Positions 1 through 9,689 of a stretch of DNA of 64,000 nt are shown here, one piece after another. The stretch covers positions 8,370,001 to 8,434,000 of the forward strand of contig JBBMOL010000013.1 in the NCBI GenBank assembly GCA_037954665.1, written 5' to 3'. The stretch comes from Laguncularia racemosa. Its lineage: Eukaryota > Streptophyta > Magnoliopsida > Myrtales > Combretaceae. The notes beneath the pieces were generated by a model that was not told where the DNA came from, did not search any database, and worked only from the letters and a program-made list of their open reading frames with translations. The translations under genes and the position numbers were made by a program. Each line of letters starts with the position of its first letter. Position 1 is the stretch's first letter.

Positions 1-1046
1 GGCTCCCCCTGTTATTTGCACCATGGACGCTAATGTGGCCAAGGCATCTGCGAACTGATTCTGAGTTCTCGGGATATACGTGAAGGTGATTGCCTTAAAC
101 TCCTCGATTAGCGCTGTTAGGTGTTGATGGTATGGTACCAGTTTAGGGTCTTTGGTTTTGTATTCCCCTCTTGTTTGTAGTATGATGAGCGACGAGTCCC
201 CGTACACTTCTAATTCGCGGATTCCCATTTAGCAGGCCATCTTGAGGCCAAGAATACACGCTTCATATTCCGCGATATTATTGGTATAGGGAAATGTAAG
301 TCTTGTCGCTGCAGGGAATTGAGTGCCGTCTGGGGATATCAATACCGCCCCAACTCCACAACCGAATACGTTGGCAGCTCCGTCGAAAAACAACTTCCAC
401 CCAGCATTCTGCTCTCTCCCAGAGTCTTCTACTGGTATGTCTTCTACTGTTGATATGTTCTCGTCCGGGAATTGGACTCGTATTTCTTGGGTACCCGTCT
501 CGACAGGGTGTTCGGCCAACTGATCGGCCAAGGCTTGCCCCTTTATCGAGTTCTGATGCACATATGTGATGTCGAACTCGGATAGAAGCATCTGCCATTT
601 GGAGATTCTCCCCATCAGCGCTGGCTTCTCTGCCAGGTATTTCAAAGGATCATGTCTTGTCAACAGCTCAATATGGTAATAAAGGGTATATTGCCTTAGC
701 CGATGCATGACCCAAATTAACGCACAACACGTCTTCTCTACCTCTGAGTACCTCTGTTCCCCATCAGTGAACTTCTTGCTCAGATAATATATGGGACGTT
801 CTCTTCCCTCCTCATCTTTCTGCCCCAGCACACATCCCATGGATTCGGGGAGTATGGTGAGGTATAAGAATAAAGGTTTTCCTTGTTTCAGGACTATCAA
901 GACCGGGGGTTTTATAAGATAGTCTTTGATTGTCCTGAACGCTTCTTCACATTCGTTGTCCCATTCTATTTCAGCGTTCTTCTTTAATAGACGGAATAGC
1001 GGCCGACACTTATCAGTGAGTTGTGAGATAAACCGAGCTATATAAT
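1..1046 (-). pseudogene. Copy A pol: gypsy RNase H plus archaeal-type RNase H
   Basis: This is the RNase H part of pol, which would degrade RNA in RNA-DNA hybrids during reverse transcription. The first domain (about 540-900) has the gypsy pattern, with PIYYLSKKFTDGEQRYS and then EFDITYVHQNSIKGQALAD. A second domain (about 1-400) has LFFDGAANVFGCGVGAVL and NNIAEYEACILGL, typical of the archaeal-type RNase H of the Tat lineage. An in-frame TAA at 229-231 cuts the second domain; reading continues in the same frame beyond it toward the integrase linker. The identical stop is present in copy B. A one-base loss in a C run near 1053 separates this frame from the RT upstream. The integrase would lie left of base 1. 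Confidence 0.8.
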
Positions 1047-2207
1047 TTAACCTCCCAGCAAGCTTCTTACTTCTTTAACGGAGCGTGGGGAAGACAACTT
1101 TAATATGGACTTTACCTTGTCAGGGTCAATCTTAATGCCTTCCTGGCTGATGACGAACCCTAACAATTTCCCCGTTGTGACCCCGAAAGTACATTTTTCT
1201 GGGTTTAGCTTAAGCTGGAATTTCCTCAGTCGATTAAACAACTTCCTCAGAATATCTACATGGCTTTCTCTTTCTTTGGATTTAGCTATCATGTCGTCGA
1301 CATATACCTCAACCTCACGATGCATCATGTCGTGAAGTATGGCGACCATGGCTCTCTGATATGTTGCCCCGGCGTTTTTCAAACCGAAGGGCATGACTTT
1401 GTAACAGAAAGTTCCCCACGTCGTGATGAAGGTTGTTTTGGTTTTGTCTTCCTCGGCCATTTTTATTTGATTGTATCCTGAGAATCCGTCCATGAATGAG
1501 AAGAGATGGTTTCCTGCGGTGTTATCCACTAGAACATCAATATGAGGTAGGGGGAAGTTATCCTTTGGCGTGGCTTGGTTTAAGTCCCGAAAGTCCACGC
1601 ATACGCGCACTTTTCCGTTCTTCTTCATGACGGGGACTATATTTGCCACCCATTCTGGGTAGTCGGACACTTCGATGAACCCTACTTCTAGTAGTTTCTT
1701 GACTTCTTCTTTGATTTTCAGCAAGATGTCAGGCCTAAATCTTCTTAATTTTTGTTTTGTAGGTTTGACATCTTCTCTTGTGGGAAGCCTGTGAACTACT
1801 ATTGACTGGTCTAGCCCTGGCATGTCACCATATGACCAGGCAAACACATCTGCATATTCGATTAATAGCTCGGTTATCTTTCGTTTTTGCTCGGCACTCA
1901 AATTGGTCCCAATTTTGAGGCTCTTAGGGTTTTCCACGCTTCCTAGATTTACTGTCTCCACAGGCTCATCGATCGAGATTCCGCTTTGTTCATGTCTTAG
2001 CCAATTTTCTTGTATTATTTCATGGTTTAAGATATCGTCTTCAACAACTGACCCAGCAGCATTGGAAACGATATCAGCGTTTTTACATTCTACCTGCGCG
2101 AAATATCCCTGATGTTCGATGGTAAGAGATCTGAGTGACATGAAAATAAAGGCACGTATATAAGAGAAAGCAAACAAACTGTGATTAAATTGAATAAAGA
2201 GTCTCAA
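1047..2207 (-). pseudogene. Copy A pol: reverse transcriptase domain
   Basis: The frame encodes a nearly complete gypsy reverse transcriptase of 386 codons. Visible motifs in order are FAWSYGDMPGL, an RFRPDILLKIKEEVKKLLE segment, VPVMKKNGKVRVCVDFRDLN, FSFMDGFSGYNQIKMAEED, KVMPFGLKNAGATYQRAM and the catalytic YVDD at 1293-1304. The frame ends early at VRSLLGG because a C run at about 1053 is one base shorter than in copy B, where RT reads straight into RNase H. The first 40 or so codons (FIQFNHSLFAFSYIR) do not look like family protein and may be intron or spacer, so the apparent start is not trustworthy. Only a few differences separate it from copy B. Confidence 0.85.
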
Positions 2208-2245
2208 TAAAACTTGTTTAATGATTTTTCTACTCTTGAGCTAAC
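2131..2245 (-). other. Possible intron between protease and RT (copy A)
   Basis: Ogre elements are known to carry an intron between protease and RT. Here the minus strand shows a possible donor (GCTAG then GTTAGC, first intron base 2245) and a pyrimidine-rich stretch ending in CACTCAG (last base 2131), just before recognisable RT-proximal protein resumes. The same bases occur in copy B at about 22309-22423. The donor is a weak match to consensus, and the reading frame across it is uncertain because the protease is frameshifted. This is inference. Confidence 0.3.
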
Positions 2246-3591
2246 CTAGCACTATTGGTAGGACAACAAAACCAGTTGTTCAGAGCTGGACGTTGGATGG
2301 ACATGCGGGAGATTGATTCCCCTTTGTTGTCTTCTTTGTTTATTTGAAGCTCTTGAATGGTATTTGCCCTTCTGAAAGTTTGTTGGAGAGGGGAATGCAC
2401 ATCTGGGTGCCCATCAACTTCCCCTTCATTCTGCCCCTTGCTTGTACTTCTTCCATGGCCATAGGAACATATCCCAGTCCGAAGGTCCCGTGCTGCCCCT
2501 CTTTGAACTGATGACCCTCCTTGCTGGTCACCATATTCACTTCACTGAAAATTTGCAATCCCAGGCTTTCTGAACCTTCATCCCCGATGTAAGGTATGGC
2601 AGTTTCTTTGTATATGGCGTAATCCTGCTCGCCCAGTATTGTAATTATCTGCCCATTGGTGATGAATTTGACCTTTTGGTGGAGACTAAGGGAATGGCAC
2701 CAGCAGCATGTATCCAAGGCCGTCCCAGGAGCAAGTTGAAAGAACTTGGGATGTCGAGGACTTGGAAAGAGATGTGAAATACTTGTGGACCGATTTCCAC
2801 TGGTAGGTTCACCTCCCCACAATGTCTCTCTTTGATCCGTCGAAAGCTCTGACCACTGTGGAGCTAGGTTTTATGTTGCTTGGATCGACCCCCAATAAGC
2901 CAAGTGTTGCCAATGGGCATACATTGAGGGATGATCCGTTGTCAATAAGTACTCGGGAAACGATAGTATCATTGCACCGGACCACTATGAATAGTGGCTT
3001 GGTATGTCGGTCTCCCTCTTCTCCTAGCTCTTCTGGAGAAAAAGATATCTGATCCATGGTAAAGATAGAGTTTGCCACGTCACCCATCTTGTCTGTAGCA
3101 ATACCCTCCGGGACTTGAATCTGTTTTAGCACCCTGAAGAGTGCTTCCCTGTGGGGCTCAGATGTAGTAAGGAGGCCCATGAGAGATATCTGCGCTGGAA
3201 CTTTATTCAATTGCTCCATGATCCTGTATTCGCTGGCTTTTACCATCTTTGTAAATGCAGCAAGACCTTCTCCCTCTTCCTCCGTTTTCTCTGTATTGGG
3301 TTCTTCAGTCGGGCTCTTATACTTGGGGTCATATAATCTCCCAGAGCGGGTGATACCTCCCACTATAGGAGGTCGCTCTTGTTCGAGGGCCCGATAGTCG
3401 AACGGTGCAGCCTTGTAATTCTCTGCTGGTACAGGGACATTGAATACATATTTTTTCTTTGGGATTTGTACCTCCACTGACTGTCCCTCATAGCATCGTA
3501 TGACCTTGGGCTTCCGATGGGAATTAATCATGTTGACAGTCTTCCCTCTTCTTTTGCTAGATTGTCTTCCTTCTCGAATTCCGGCCCCCAC
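2223..3591 (-). pseudogene. Copy A gag C-terminus and aspartic protease
   Basis: The frame from 3591 continues gag after a frameshift and contains a retropepsin-like protease that would process the polyprotein. The active-site motif is VLIDNGSSLNVCPL (about 2915-2955), with D-N-G in place of the commoner D-S/T-G, followed by the PSSTVVRAFDGS segment. Near 2815 a C run is one base shorter than in copy B, so the frame changes and reading continues in another frame (2340-2822) with HQKVKFITNGQIITI and AIPYIGDEG, both typical of the stretch after the protease. A third frame stays open to about 2223. The frame also begins with a shift near 3544 inside the gag C-terminus (EEGKTVNMINSH). Confidence 0.75.
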
Positions 3592-5300
3592 CCACTAGGC
3601 GGCCCTTGCTCAGTTGGGGTGTAAGAATAGTTCACCAGGTACTGAAACTTCCCATGTGATTCTCCCAAAGGGCCAACCGTAGGGTCCTCGGATAACCATC
3701 TTTTTTTAATGTGCACCTTTGGAGTCTCTCCCGAAACGGGTTGCTTACCCGGATTCTGTTTGACGGCTTCTTTGGGAGCTGACTCTTCTGATGTGAGCAT
3801 GTTGATGGTAGGCCTGTGATTAGGCAACGGGTTGGTGTTGACATTGGGCGCTGGAGTGTTTACAAAATCCAATTGTACGATCCCTGCGTCAATCAAGTCT
3901 TGGATTTTGTGCCGGAGCCTCCAGATCCTATCTGTGGAGTGTCCTTCTTGACCCATGTGGTAGTCACACTTGAGGTTGGAATCAAAGTTCTTGGGCTTGT
4001 ATCGGTCGTTGGGGAGTTCGAAACTTATCAAGTTGTCTGCCCTCAACCGAGCGAAGACCTGACTGAGCGGTACGGGGATTGGAGTGAACTGCCTTGGGGG
4101 CCTGGCAGCTTGTGCATGACCCGTCGTTGGTTGCGGGGCTGGGGTATTCGGGGTCTGGAAAGTCACCCGAGCCCCAGGTTTTTCTGCCTTACTCGAATGC
4201 ACTGTACTGACTGTGGGCTCTTTAACTCTATTCCCTCCTAAGGGCCTTTGGGTTGGTGCAACCCTAGGAGGTTCCATTGAGTGGAGCCTGCCGGTGGTGA
4301 TGGCATTCTCGATCCTGCAACCTGCAGCCACTACTTCTGCAAAACTGGAGGACGTCTGGCCGACTAAATGTGAAAAATAAGTTTTTTCCAAGGTATTTAC
4401 AAATATGGATGTCAATTCCTTTTCAGATATCGGAGTGGCTACCCTGGCAGCTTGGGCCCTCCAGCGTTGAGCATATTCCTTGAACGGCTCAGTATGTCTT
4501 TTTCGGAGATTCCCCAGATCGATTACAGATGGAGCAACTTCTATGTTAAACTTGTATTGATCATAAAAGGCCCGGGCTAGCTTTTCCCAGGTGTTGATGA
4601 TGTTGAAGTCAAGGTGAGCATACCAGACCAATGCAGGGCCTGTGAGGCTGTCCTGGAAGGTCTGGAGCATGAGTTGATCATATTGAGCATACTTGCTCAT
4701 CTTCCGGGCATATAGCCTGGTATGCATCTTGGGGCAGCCGGTCCCATCATACTTCTCAAAATCTGGGGTCTTGAACTTGTCAGGGTATGCTTCCTCCCTG
4801 TATGCTGGTAGATTGGTGATTCCGGCCTGTTCAAAGCCATCAGGGCCTTCAATAGTTTTCATTTTGTCATTGAGCTGCTGGAAGAGTCGCTTCTCCATCT
4901 CCTTTTGTCTCTCTTCCATCTCCTTTATCAGATCATCAGAGGTCGGCCCCTGGCTGACTTTCGGCTCATACTCGAAAGCTGGGTTTAGGTGGGAATTGAT
5001 TTCTTCGTATTCCGGAGGCTGTCCCTCCACAGCTTTTCCCTTCCTGACCCCTGAATACTCTTCTTGAGTCGGCTGGGTGTTGCGCAGGAGGCTGATGCTT
5101 TCAGTCAAGAGGTGAACTTGGGCAGCCAACTGTTGGACCGTCTGCTCTAGGGATATGATCCTGGAATCTGAGGCAGCTTCAGCGTTAGTGTTATTGCGGT
5201 TGTCACTGCTGTTAGCCATTTTTGCTCTTGAGCGTGTAAGGACTGGGCTTCTGGGCGGGTTCGGTTGCTTGGAAGCTATTTTCGATACCTGGATCCGCAT
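3528..5300 (-). pseudogene. Copy A Gag polyprotein
   Basis: Gag forms the virus-like particle and binds element RNA. The open frame extends upstream to 5408, but the likely start is the ATG at 5298-5300 (MRIQVSKIASKQPNPP), which copy B retains at 25470-25472. Order along the protein: a Ser/Asn-rich head, a coiled-coil-like stretch (ISLEQTVQQLAAQVHLL), an acidic/charged linker, the retrotransposon gag core (about 4250-4720; WYAHLDFNIINTWEKLARAF and PFKEYAQRWRAQAARV), then a degenerate zinc-knuckle-like CDYHMGQEGHSTDR segment (about 3920-3975). The frame ends as GRLST because a C run near 3544 lost a base; protein homology continues in the next frame into protease. ORF1 lies 54 bases upstream of the longer open frame. 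Confidence 0.8.
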
Positions 5301-5462
5301 TTTATTTTTTTTTGTTTTAGTATGATGAATGCAAGAATGAAATGCATGTGTCACGCGAATGCTAAAAGATAAAGAGGGTTGACAACTAATTGACAATGTA
5401 TTATCCAAACTTTACTTAATATTTCTGGAGTTCAAATAAAAATGAAAGATTACAATGATAAT

Positions 5463-6989
5463 CTATTTCCTAGCTTTCTTTGTCTTCTGTTGTGGAGGCT
5501 CAAGTTTCCTACTGATGATAGCTTCTAGTTCTTTGACCTTGGCTTGGGATTTCTCCAATTGTGCTTCTAAGGCCTTGTTCCTTTGGTCGGATTCCTTGAA
5601 GCGTCCCTTCCAGATGTCTTTCTTGTAATCTGCGGCTTCGAAGTACACTTCCATCCGGGCTTTGACCTGCTCCAGGTAGATTTCTGTCTCGGGATCGATC
5701 CTATCTGGTCTTGGCTGAGTGACGTCTGGAACCCGGTATGCTCTTTCCCCTGTCTGGTATAGCTGGCGGATTACAAACTCTCTGGTGGCTCGGTGTTTTC
5801 CCACTTCGCCATCTAGCTCTCCTAGGTCCACATTCGGGCTTTCGATTCTGGCTCCCCAGAGCGCTTTGACCTCTGCTAGCTTAGCAAATTTCTCGGCTAC
5901 CAACAGGTTCGGATCCTGATACTCAAAGGTGACTGCTTCGAGTGAAGGCCGGTAAACTATGTCTTGAACGGTACCGAATTGGCGGACTATGGAGTTTGGG
6001 TGATATCCAATACATCCATTGATCCCGATTAACGGCACTGCTTGGAAATTACTGCAGGTTAAGATGATTTTATTGCAGCAACTCCACCTGGCTGTCCACA
6101 GAATATCTTCGGCGCTAAGGCTTCTAAGCAGATCTACCCAACTGTAGCTGGTAATGTCGTCGGGTAGCTTCACCTTTTCTATACAGGAATCCACCAGATC
6201 CACCTGTTGGGCCAAGGTTTTCCTGACGATGTTCAGCCCGAAGCATTTGAGGTGGCTTACGAACCATATCAGCAGAAGGTTGATGCTGGAGCGGAGGATC
6301 CCATGACCCTTCTTCTTGAGGAAATTCAGATTTCGGATCTGTTCAGCCAGTAGAGCCGGGATGTAAGATTTTCCCTCCAGGAATTGGGTTACCAGCTCTG
6401 CAACCCGGTAGTGAATATAGAAAGTTCCGGTGGGGAACAGTATGGTGGCGAAGGCTGTCAAGATGAAAGCCTTCATCCTTCTTTGTCTGTAAGTCTGAGG
6501 GTCCCCACACAGGATGTCCTTTCTATCCCCATTGTCTTCTCGGGCAATAAACCAGGCTTCTAGATCATCCATGCGTATGCAATACCCGTTACAGTCTGCC
6601 AAGGCTTTGTTGATTGCTGTTTTGCGGATGCCCAGTAGTCTGCTGAACGTACCAACTGGCCCGGCCTCAAGGTCTGGCGCGTAAATCTGATCAGTCAGTG
6701 CTGGAGCCTGTAGCAACTGGGTATACTCCTCCAGGGTAGGGGTGATCTCATGCGGTCCGATGAAGAAAGCTGCGGGCTCGATCTCCCATAACTGGAGCAT
6801 GGCCCGGACCATAGGCAAATTCGCCTCTGTCTTAGTCAGTGAGAGGATGGGGCCGATCTTTTGTTGGATAAAGGCTTGCTCCTCTGGGTTATACAAGGTA
6901 AACCAGTGGTCCAGTACTAATTTTGGGTCCAAAGGTTTGTACACCCGAATTTCTTTGCGGAGGAGGCGGTTGACTGCACTGCTAGCCAT
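5463..6989 (-). CDS. Copy A ORF1, plant-mobile-domain-like (DUF7745-type) protein
   Basis: An unbroken 508-codon frame from ATG (MASSAVNRLLRKEI) to stop, upstream of gag in transcription order. The body resembles the DUF7745/plant mobile domain proteins that occur in plant genomes and as the extra ORF1 of Ogre-type elements: PTLEEYTQLLQAP near residue 85, a helical YRQRRMKAFILTAFATILFP segment near 170, GHGILRSSINLLLIWFVSHL near 225, and the diagnostic VPLIGINGCIGYHPNSIVRQFG-like stretch near 315. The last 60 residues are a charged coiled coil ending in a Lys/Arg-rich tail (KTKKARK), which could bind nucleic acid. The biochemical role of ORF1 is not established. It differs from copy B by only about five residues and has no frame break, unlike the gag-pol beside it. 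Confidence 0.85.
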   Translation of the reverse strand: MASSAVNRLLRKEIRVYKPLDPKLVLDHWFTLYNPEEQAFIQQKIGPILSLTKTEANLPMVRAMLQLWEIEPAAFFIGPHEITPTLEEYTQLLQAPALTDQIYAPDLEAGPVGTFSRLLGIRKTAINKALADCNGYCIRMDDLEAWFIAREDNGDRKDILCGDPQTYRQRRMKAFILTAFATILFPTGTFYIHYRVAELVTQFLEGKSYIPALLAEQIRNLNFLKKKGHGILRSSINLLLIWFVSHLKCFGLNIVRKTLAQQVDLVDSCIEKVKLPDDITSYSWVDLLRSLSAEDILWTARWSCCNKIILTCSNFQAVPLIGINGCIGYHPNSIVRQFGTVQDIVYRPSLEAVTFEYQDPNLLVAEKFAKLAEVKALWGARIESPNVDLGELDGEVGKHRATREFVIRQLYQTGERAYRVPDVTQPRPDRIDPETEIYLEQVKARMEVYFEAADYKKDIWKGRFKESDQRNKALEAQLEKSQAKVKELEAIISRKLEPPQQKTKKARK

Positions 6990-7506
6990 CTATTACAATA
7001 GGAAACAGCCTAGTTACAACAAGAACTATGAAAACGTTACAAGGAAATAGTCCCGAACTCCAAGGACAAAATAACAAACCATTACATTGTCATCCAATTG
7101 TCAACCCTTCTTACGATGTCATGTATGCAAGTAGGTGGGTTCTAACTGGTTCCCGAGCTCTATGGCCTCCCGCATTCTCGAAGAAATGGATCTCAGGCCA
7201 TATCGAAGCATAGGGTGGGGTAGCCTAATCGGTCCCGAACGGTGAATCAACTCACTTCGCCCGAAACCTACACAATGGCTCCCCGACTTAGGTTGATAGG
7301 ACGGTCCGGGTTCGACCGCATCTACTCACACAAGCATATGTATGTATGCAAGAAACCCCCACAATAAAGAAAATACAAAATCTAACTAAACCCTGAAAAG
7401 TTAGCAACAGAATAATAATTAAAAAACACAGTTCTTTAAGATAAAGATTTGAAGAGATTCAGGTGGCTAGCCTGCTGGTATGGAGTCCCCAGTGGAGTCG
7501 CCATCC
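6990..7506 (-). promoter_or_regulatory. Copy A leader with tRNA primer binding site
   Basis: The untranslated leader lies between the LTR and ORF1. The primer binding site is 7485-7503: its plus strand GTCCCCAGTGGAGTCGCCA ends in CCA as a tRNA 3' end would, and it sits three bases from the LTR edge. Ogre-type elements are known to use a tRNA-Arg primer; the match here is inferred from that, not verified against a tRNA. No protein-coding frame is evident in the rest of the leader. Confidence 0.75.
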
Positions 7507-8894
7507 TGTCGAGTCTAATTTTTGAATTCCCATTCCTAATCCGATCTAAACTAGACCCTATGCTCATCTAATATAGATCCTCGACTTGAGTTAGGAATTT
7601 CGTTTAATTTTTGGAGTCGCCACCCAACTGTTTGTTGGGAAAATTGAATTAAGACTAAAGGAGCGGATTAGTCTTAATTTGGACCACTAGTCGTCGTTCT
7701 TTCCTCTTCTCGTTTTTGTGAAAAGAGGAAAAGGGAAAACCAGAGCTTCTAAGTCCGGAGGCTAACCTATTAAAACCTTTACGGTTACCACCTAATCTCC
7801 CAAAATTGTTTATCTTTAGAAATGTGTTTCATTTGTGTTTCTGTTACTTTTTATTATGTTTGAGAATTATTTTGAGAAAATGATTTTTCTTTATTTTAGG
7901 GGTTGACCCGAATGGGTGCCTACGTACCTGCTATTCAGGATCAAATAAGCCGTAGTTCGCTTTTCTGAAAACCTTTAGATTTGTTGATGAATTTTAATTT
8001 TTGCAAACTCTTTTGATTTATGTTCTTAACATTTTTGGGATTTTTTTAAAACTTCTGAGCCTAAACTTTGAATTTGATTTTTTTTTTAAAATGATTTTGA
8101 GGGAAAACATCAATTTTGAGTTTATTTGGAGAAAATGGTTTTTTCTAAGTGCTAAACTTATTTTTTGTATTCTTTTGAATTTTTTTTTTTATGAATCTTT
8201 ACGATTTTTGTGATTTTTATGATTTTTATGAGTTTTTTATGATTTTTATAATTTTTTTTTTTTTTGTTGAAAATTTCATCCTAAGTTTACTTTCTATCCT
8301 ATTTTGAAATTTATTATTATTTTCCTAATATTTTTATTGTTTTTTTTTTCTACATTTTTATTACTATTTTTATTTTATTTTTCCTTCTCTATTTTTTTTT
8401 TTATTTTCTACATTATTAAATTCTAGGAAAATATAATTTTTACATTTTCCTATTTATTGAAAATATAAACAAATAAATAAATAAATGGCTAACAAAATAA
8501 TAATAATAAATAAATAAATTCAGAATAATCAAATAAACAAAATAAATAAAATAAATAATAATAAAAAATCTGGAAAATCCGACTTACTTGGATCCGGGTC
8601 GCTACGCGGGTCGGGTCGGTCGGGTCAAATCGGGTCGGATCTGTCGGAGACGGCGGCGGGGTTGGCTCGTTCACGGCGTTCCGGCAGTCGTTTACGGCGG
8701 GTGAAGTGTCGAATCCTAGCTTCTTGAGGGTGCTGAATCCGATGGTGGTGGCGGTTTACTCCCAGATCGCCTCCTTGCGGCGGCTCAACTCCGATCGATG
8801 GTCTCGGCTCCAAGCTTCTCCGGCGTACTCCGATTCACTCCTTTCTCTCTCTTTCTCTCACTTTTTCTTCGTGTTTCTTCCTCCTGTTCTCCTC

Positions 8895-8904
8895 TATTTA
8901 TAAG
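8895..8904 (-). promoter_or_regulatory. TATA box of the Tat-type LTR promoter
   Basis: On the minus strand the sequence reads TTATAAATAG; the other LTR has CTATAAATAG at 29051-29060. The CG-rich block downstream would be the transcribed R/U5 part. Assignment rests on the motif and its position inside the LTR. Confidence 0.6.
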
Positions 8905-9214
8905 AACCTCGAACTCCTCTTGGATAAGCTCGAATCGGCCGATTTAGATAAACCCATATTTTTCCGTTTCTTAGATTTGATTTTATCCAATCCATTTGAT
9001 ACCGATTTGTTGTAATCTTACCATTTATCTGGATAATTCGGTCTTGGATTTATTGAAATCTAAAAATATTTGAAGAAATCCAGCAATTTCAGCCTTATTG
9101 GACTTTTGCCGGATTTTTCTCCGGCTGGTCTTGCGAAGAAGATGATCGCGCGTGACGCGCGTGACTTCCCTCGGCCAATCACATGCTACTACGTGGCAGC
9201 TCCAGGCGAAAGGC

Positions 9215-9316
9215 AAAAAAAAAGTTTGCACAGAATGCTCGGGGGAGGATTCGAACCTACAACGTCTGGCCTCCACACGTTCCTCACGCACACACACGAG
9301 CCAGCTGAGCTGGCCC
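9215..9316 (-). other. tRNA-like Pol III module inside the LTR
   Basis: On the minus strand there is an A-box-like AGCTCAGCTGG (9301-9311), 43 bases of spacer, a B-box GGTTCGAATCC (9247-9257) and then a run of nine T (9215-9223), the usual Pol III stop signal. The order and spacing are those of a tRNA gene or the head of a tRNA-derived SINE. The acceptor stem does not pair well, so this is not a working tRNA. The second LTR has the same module at 29371-29473 with ten T. Confidence 0.55.
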
Positions 9317-9601
9317 AATTTCCCGATTTTATTTACATCGCAAATTGTACACATGCGATGCAATTTTTTATTTTTTTGTATTTTTTGAAAATTAAAAAAT
9401 TTGTAAAAATTGTTTATTATTTATTATTGCCATTCCTGAAATCATTTTTCAAAATTGAAGTGTTTTCCTATTTATTTTTATTTTTTGAACATTTTCATTA
9501 TTTATGGAAAATTTGGAAAAATTGGGAAAAATTAGGAAAAATTGAAAAATTGATTATTATCGAGAATTGTTGATTCCGAGGGCAAAAATGGGGTGTTTAC
9601 A

Positions 9602-9615
9602 GCTGCCCCTCTTTG
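9602..9615 (-). promoter_or_regulatory. Polypurine tract of copy B
   Basis: The minus strand reads AAAGAGGGGCAGC directly before the TGTAAACA of the LTR. This is the plus-strand primer site and shows that the LTR at 7507-9601 is the genuine 3' LTR of copy B. Confidence 0.85.
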
Positions 9616-9689
9616 TGGTAAAGTTTGAAAAACTTAACTACAAAGACAAACAAAAGACGCCATTTTTGACCTCTTGAATTAGGTTTTCT

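Larger units (their letters stand above)
7507..9601 (-). repeat. Shared LTR (3' LTR of copy B and 5' LTR of copy A)
   Basis: A 2095-bp LTR on the minus strand, beginning TGTAAACACCCC and ending TCGACA. It is flanked at the right by the polypurine tract of copy B and at the left by the primer binding site of copy A, with no second LTR or host DNA on either side. It matches 27678-29757 across its length. It contains AT-rich low-complexity DNA (about 7980-8570), a CG-rich block with repeated CGGGTCGGGT-type units (about 8590-8830), a TATA box and a tRNA-like segment. Small frames within it on both strands look incidental. Confidence 0.9.

Noticed and set aside
3816..5067. Plus-strand open frames of 124-141 codons opposite gag
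   Set aside because: They are antisense to a recognisable Gag and have no motif of their own; the same antisense frames occur in copy B.
9224..9316. A functional tRNA gene
   Set aside because: A- and B-boxes are good but the acceptor stem does not pair, and no anticodon arm is evident.
9025..9573. Frames of 112-167 codons in the Tat LTR (and their copies near 29217-29729)
   Set aside because: They are in non-coding LTR DNA on both strands, start with arbitrary codons and run into low-complexity DNA.
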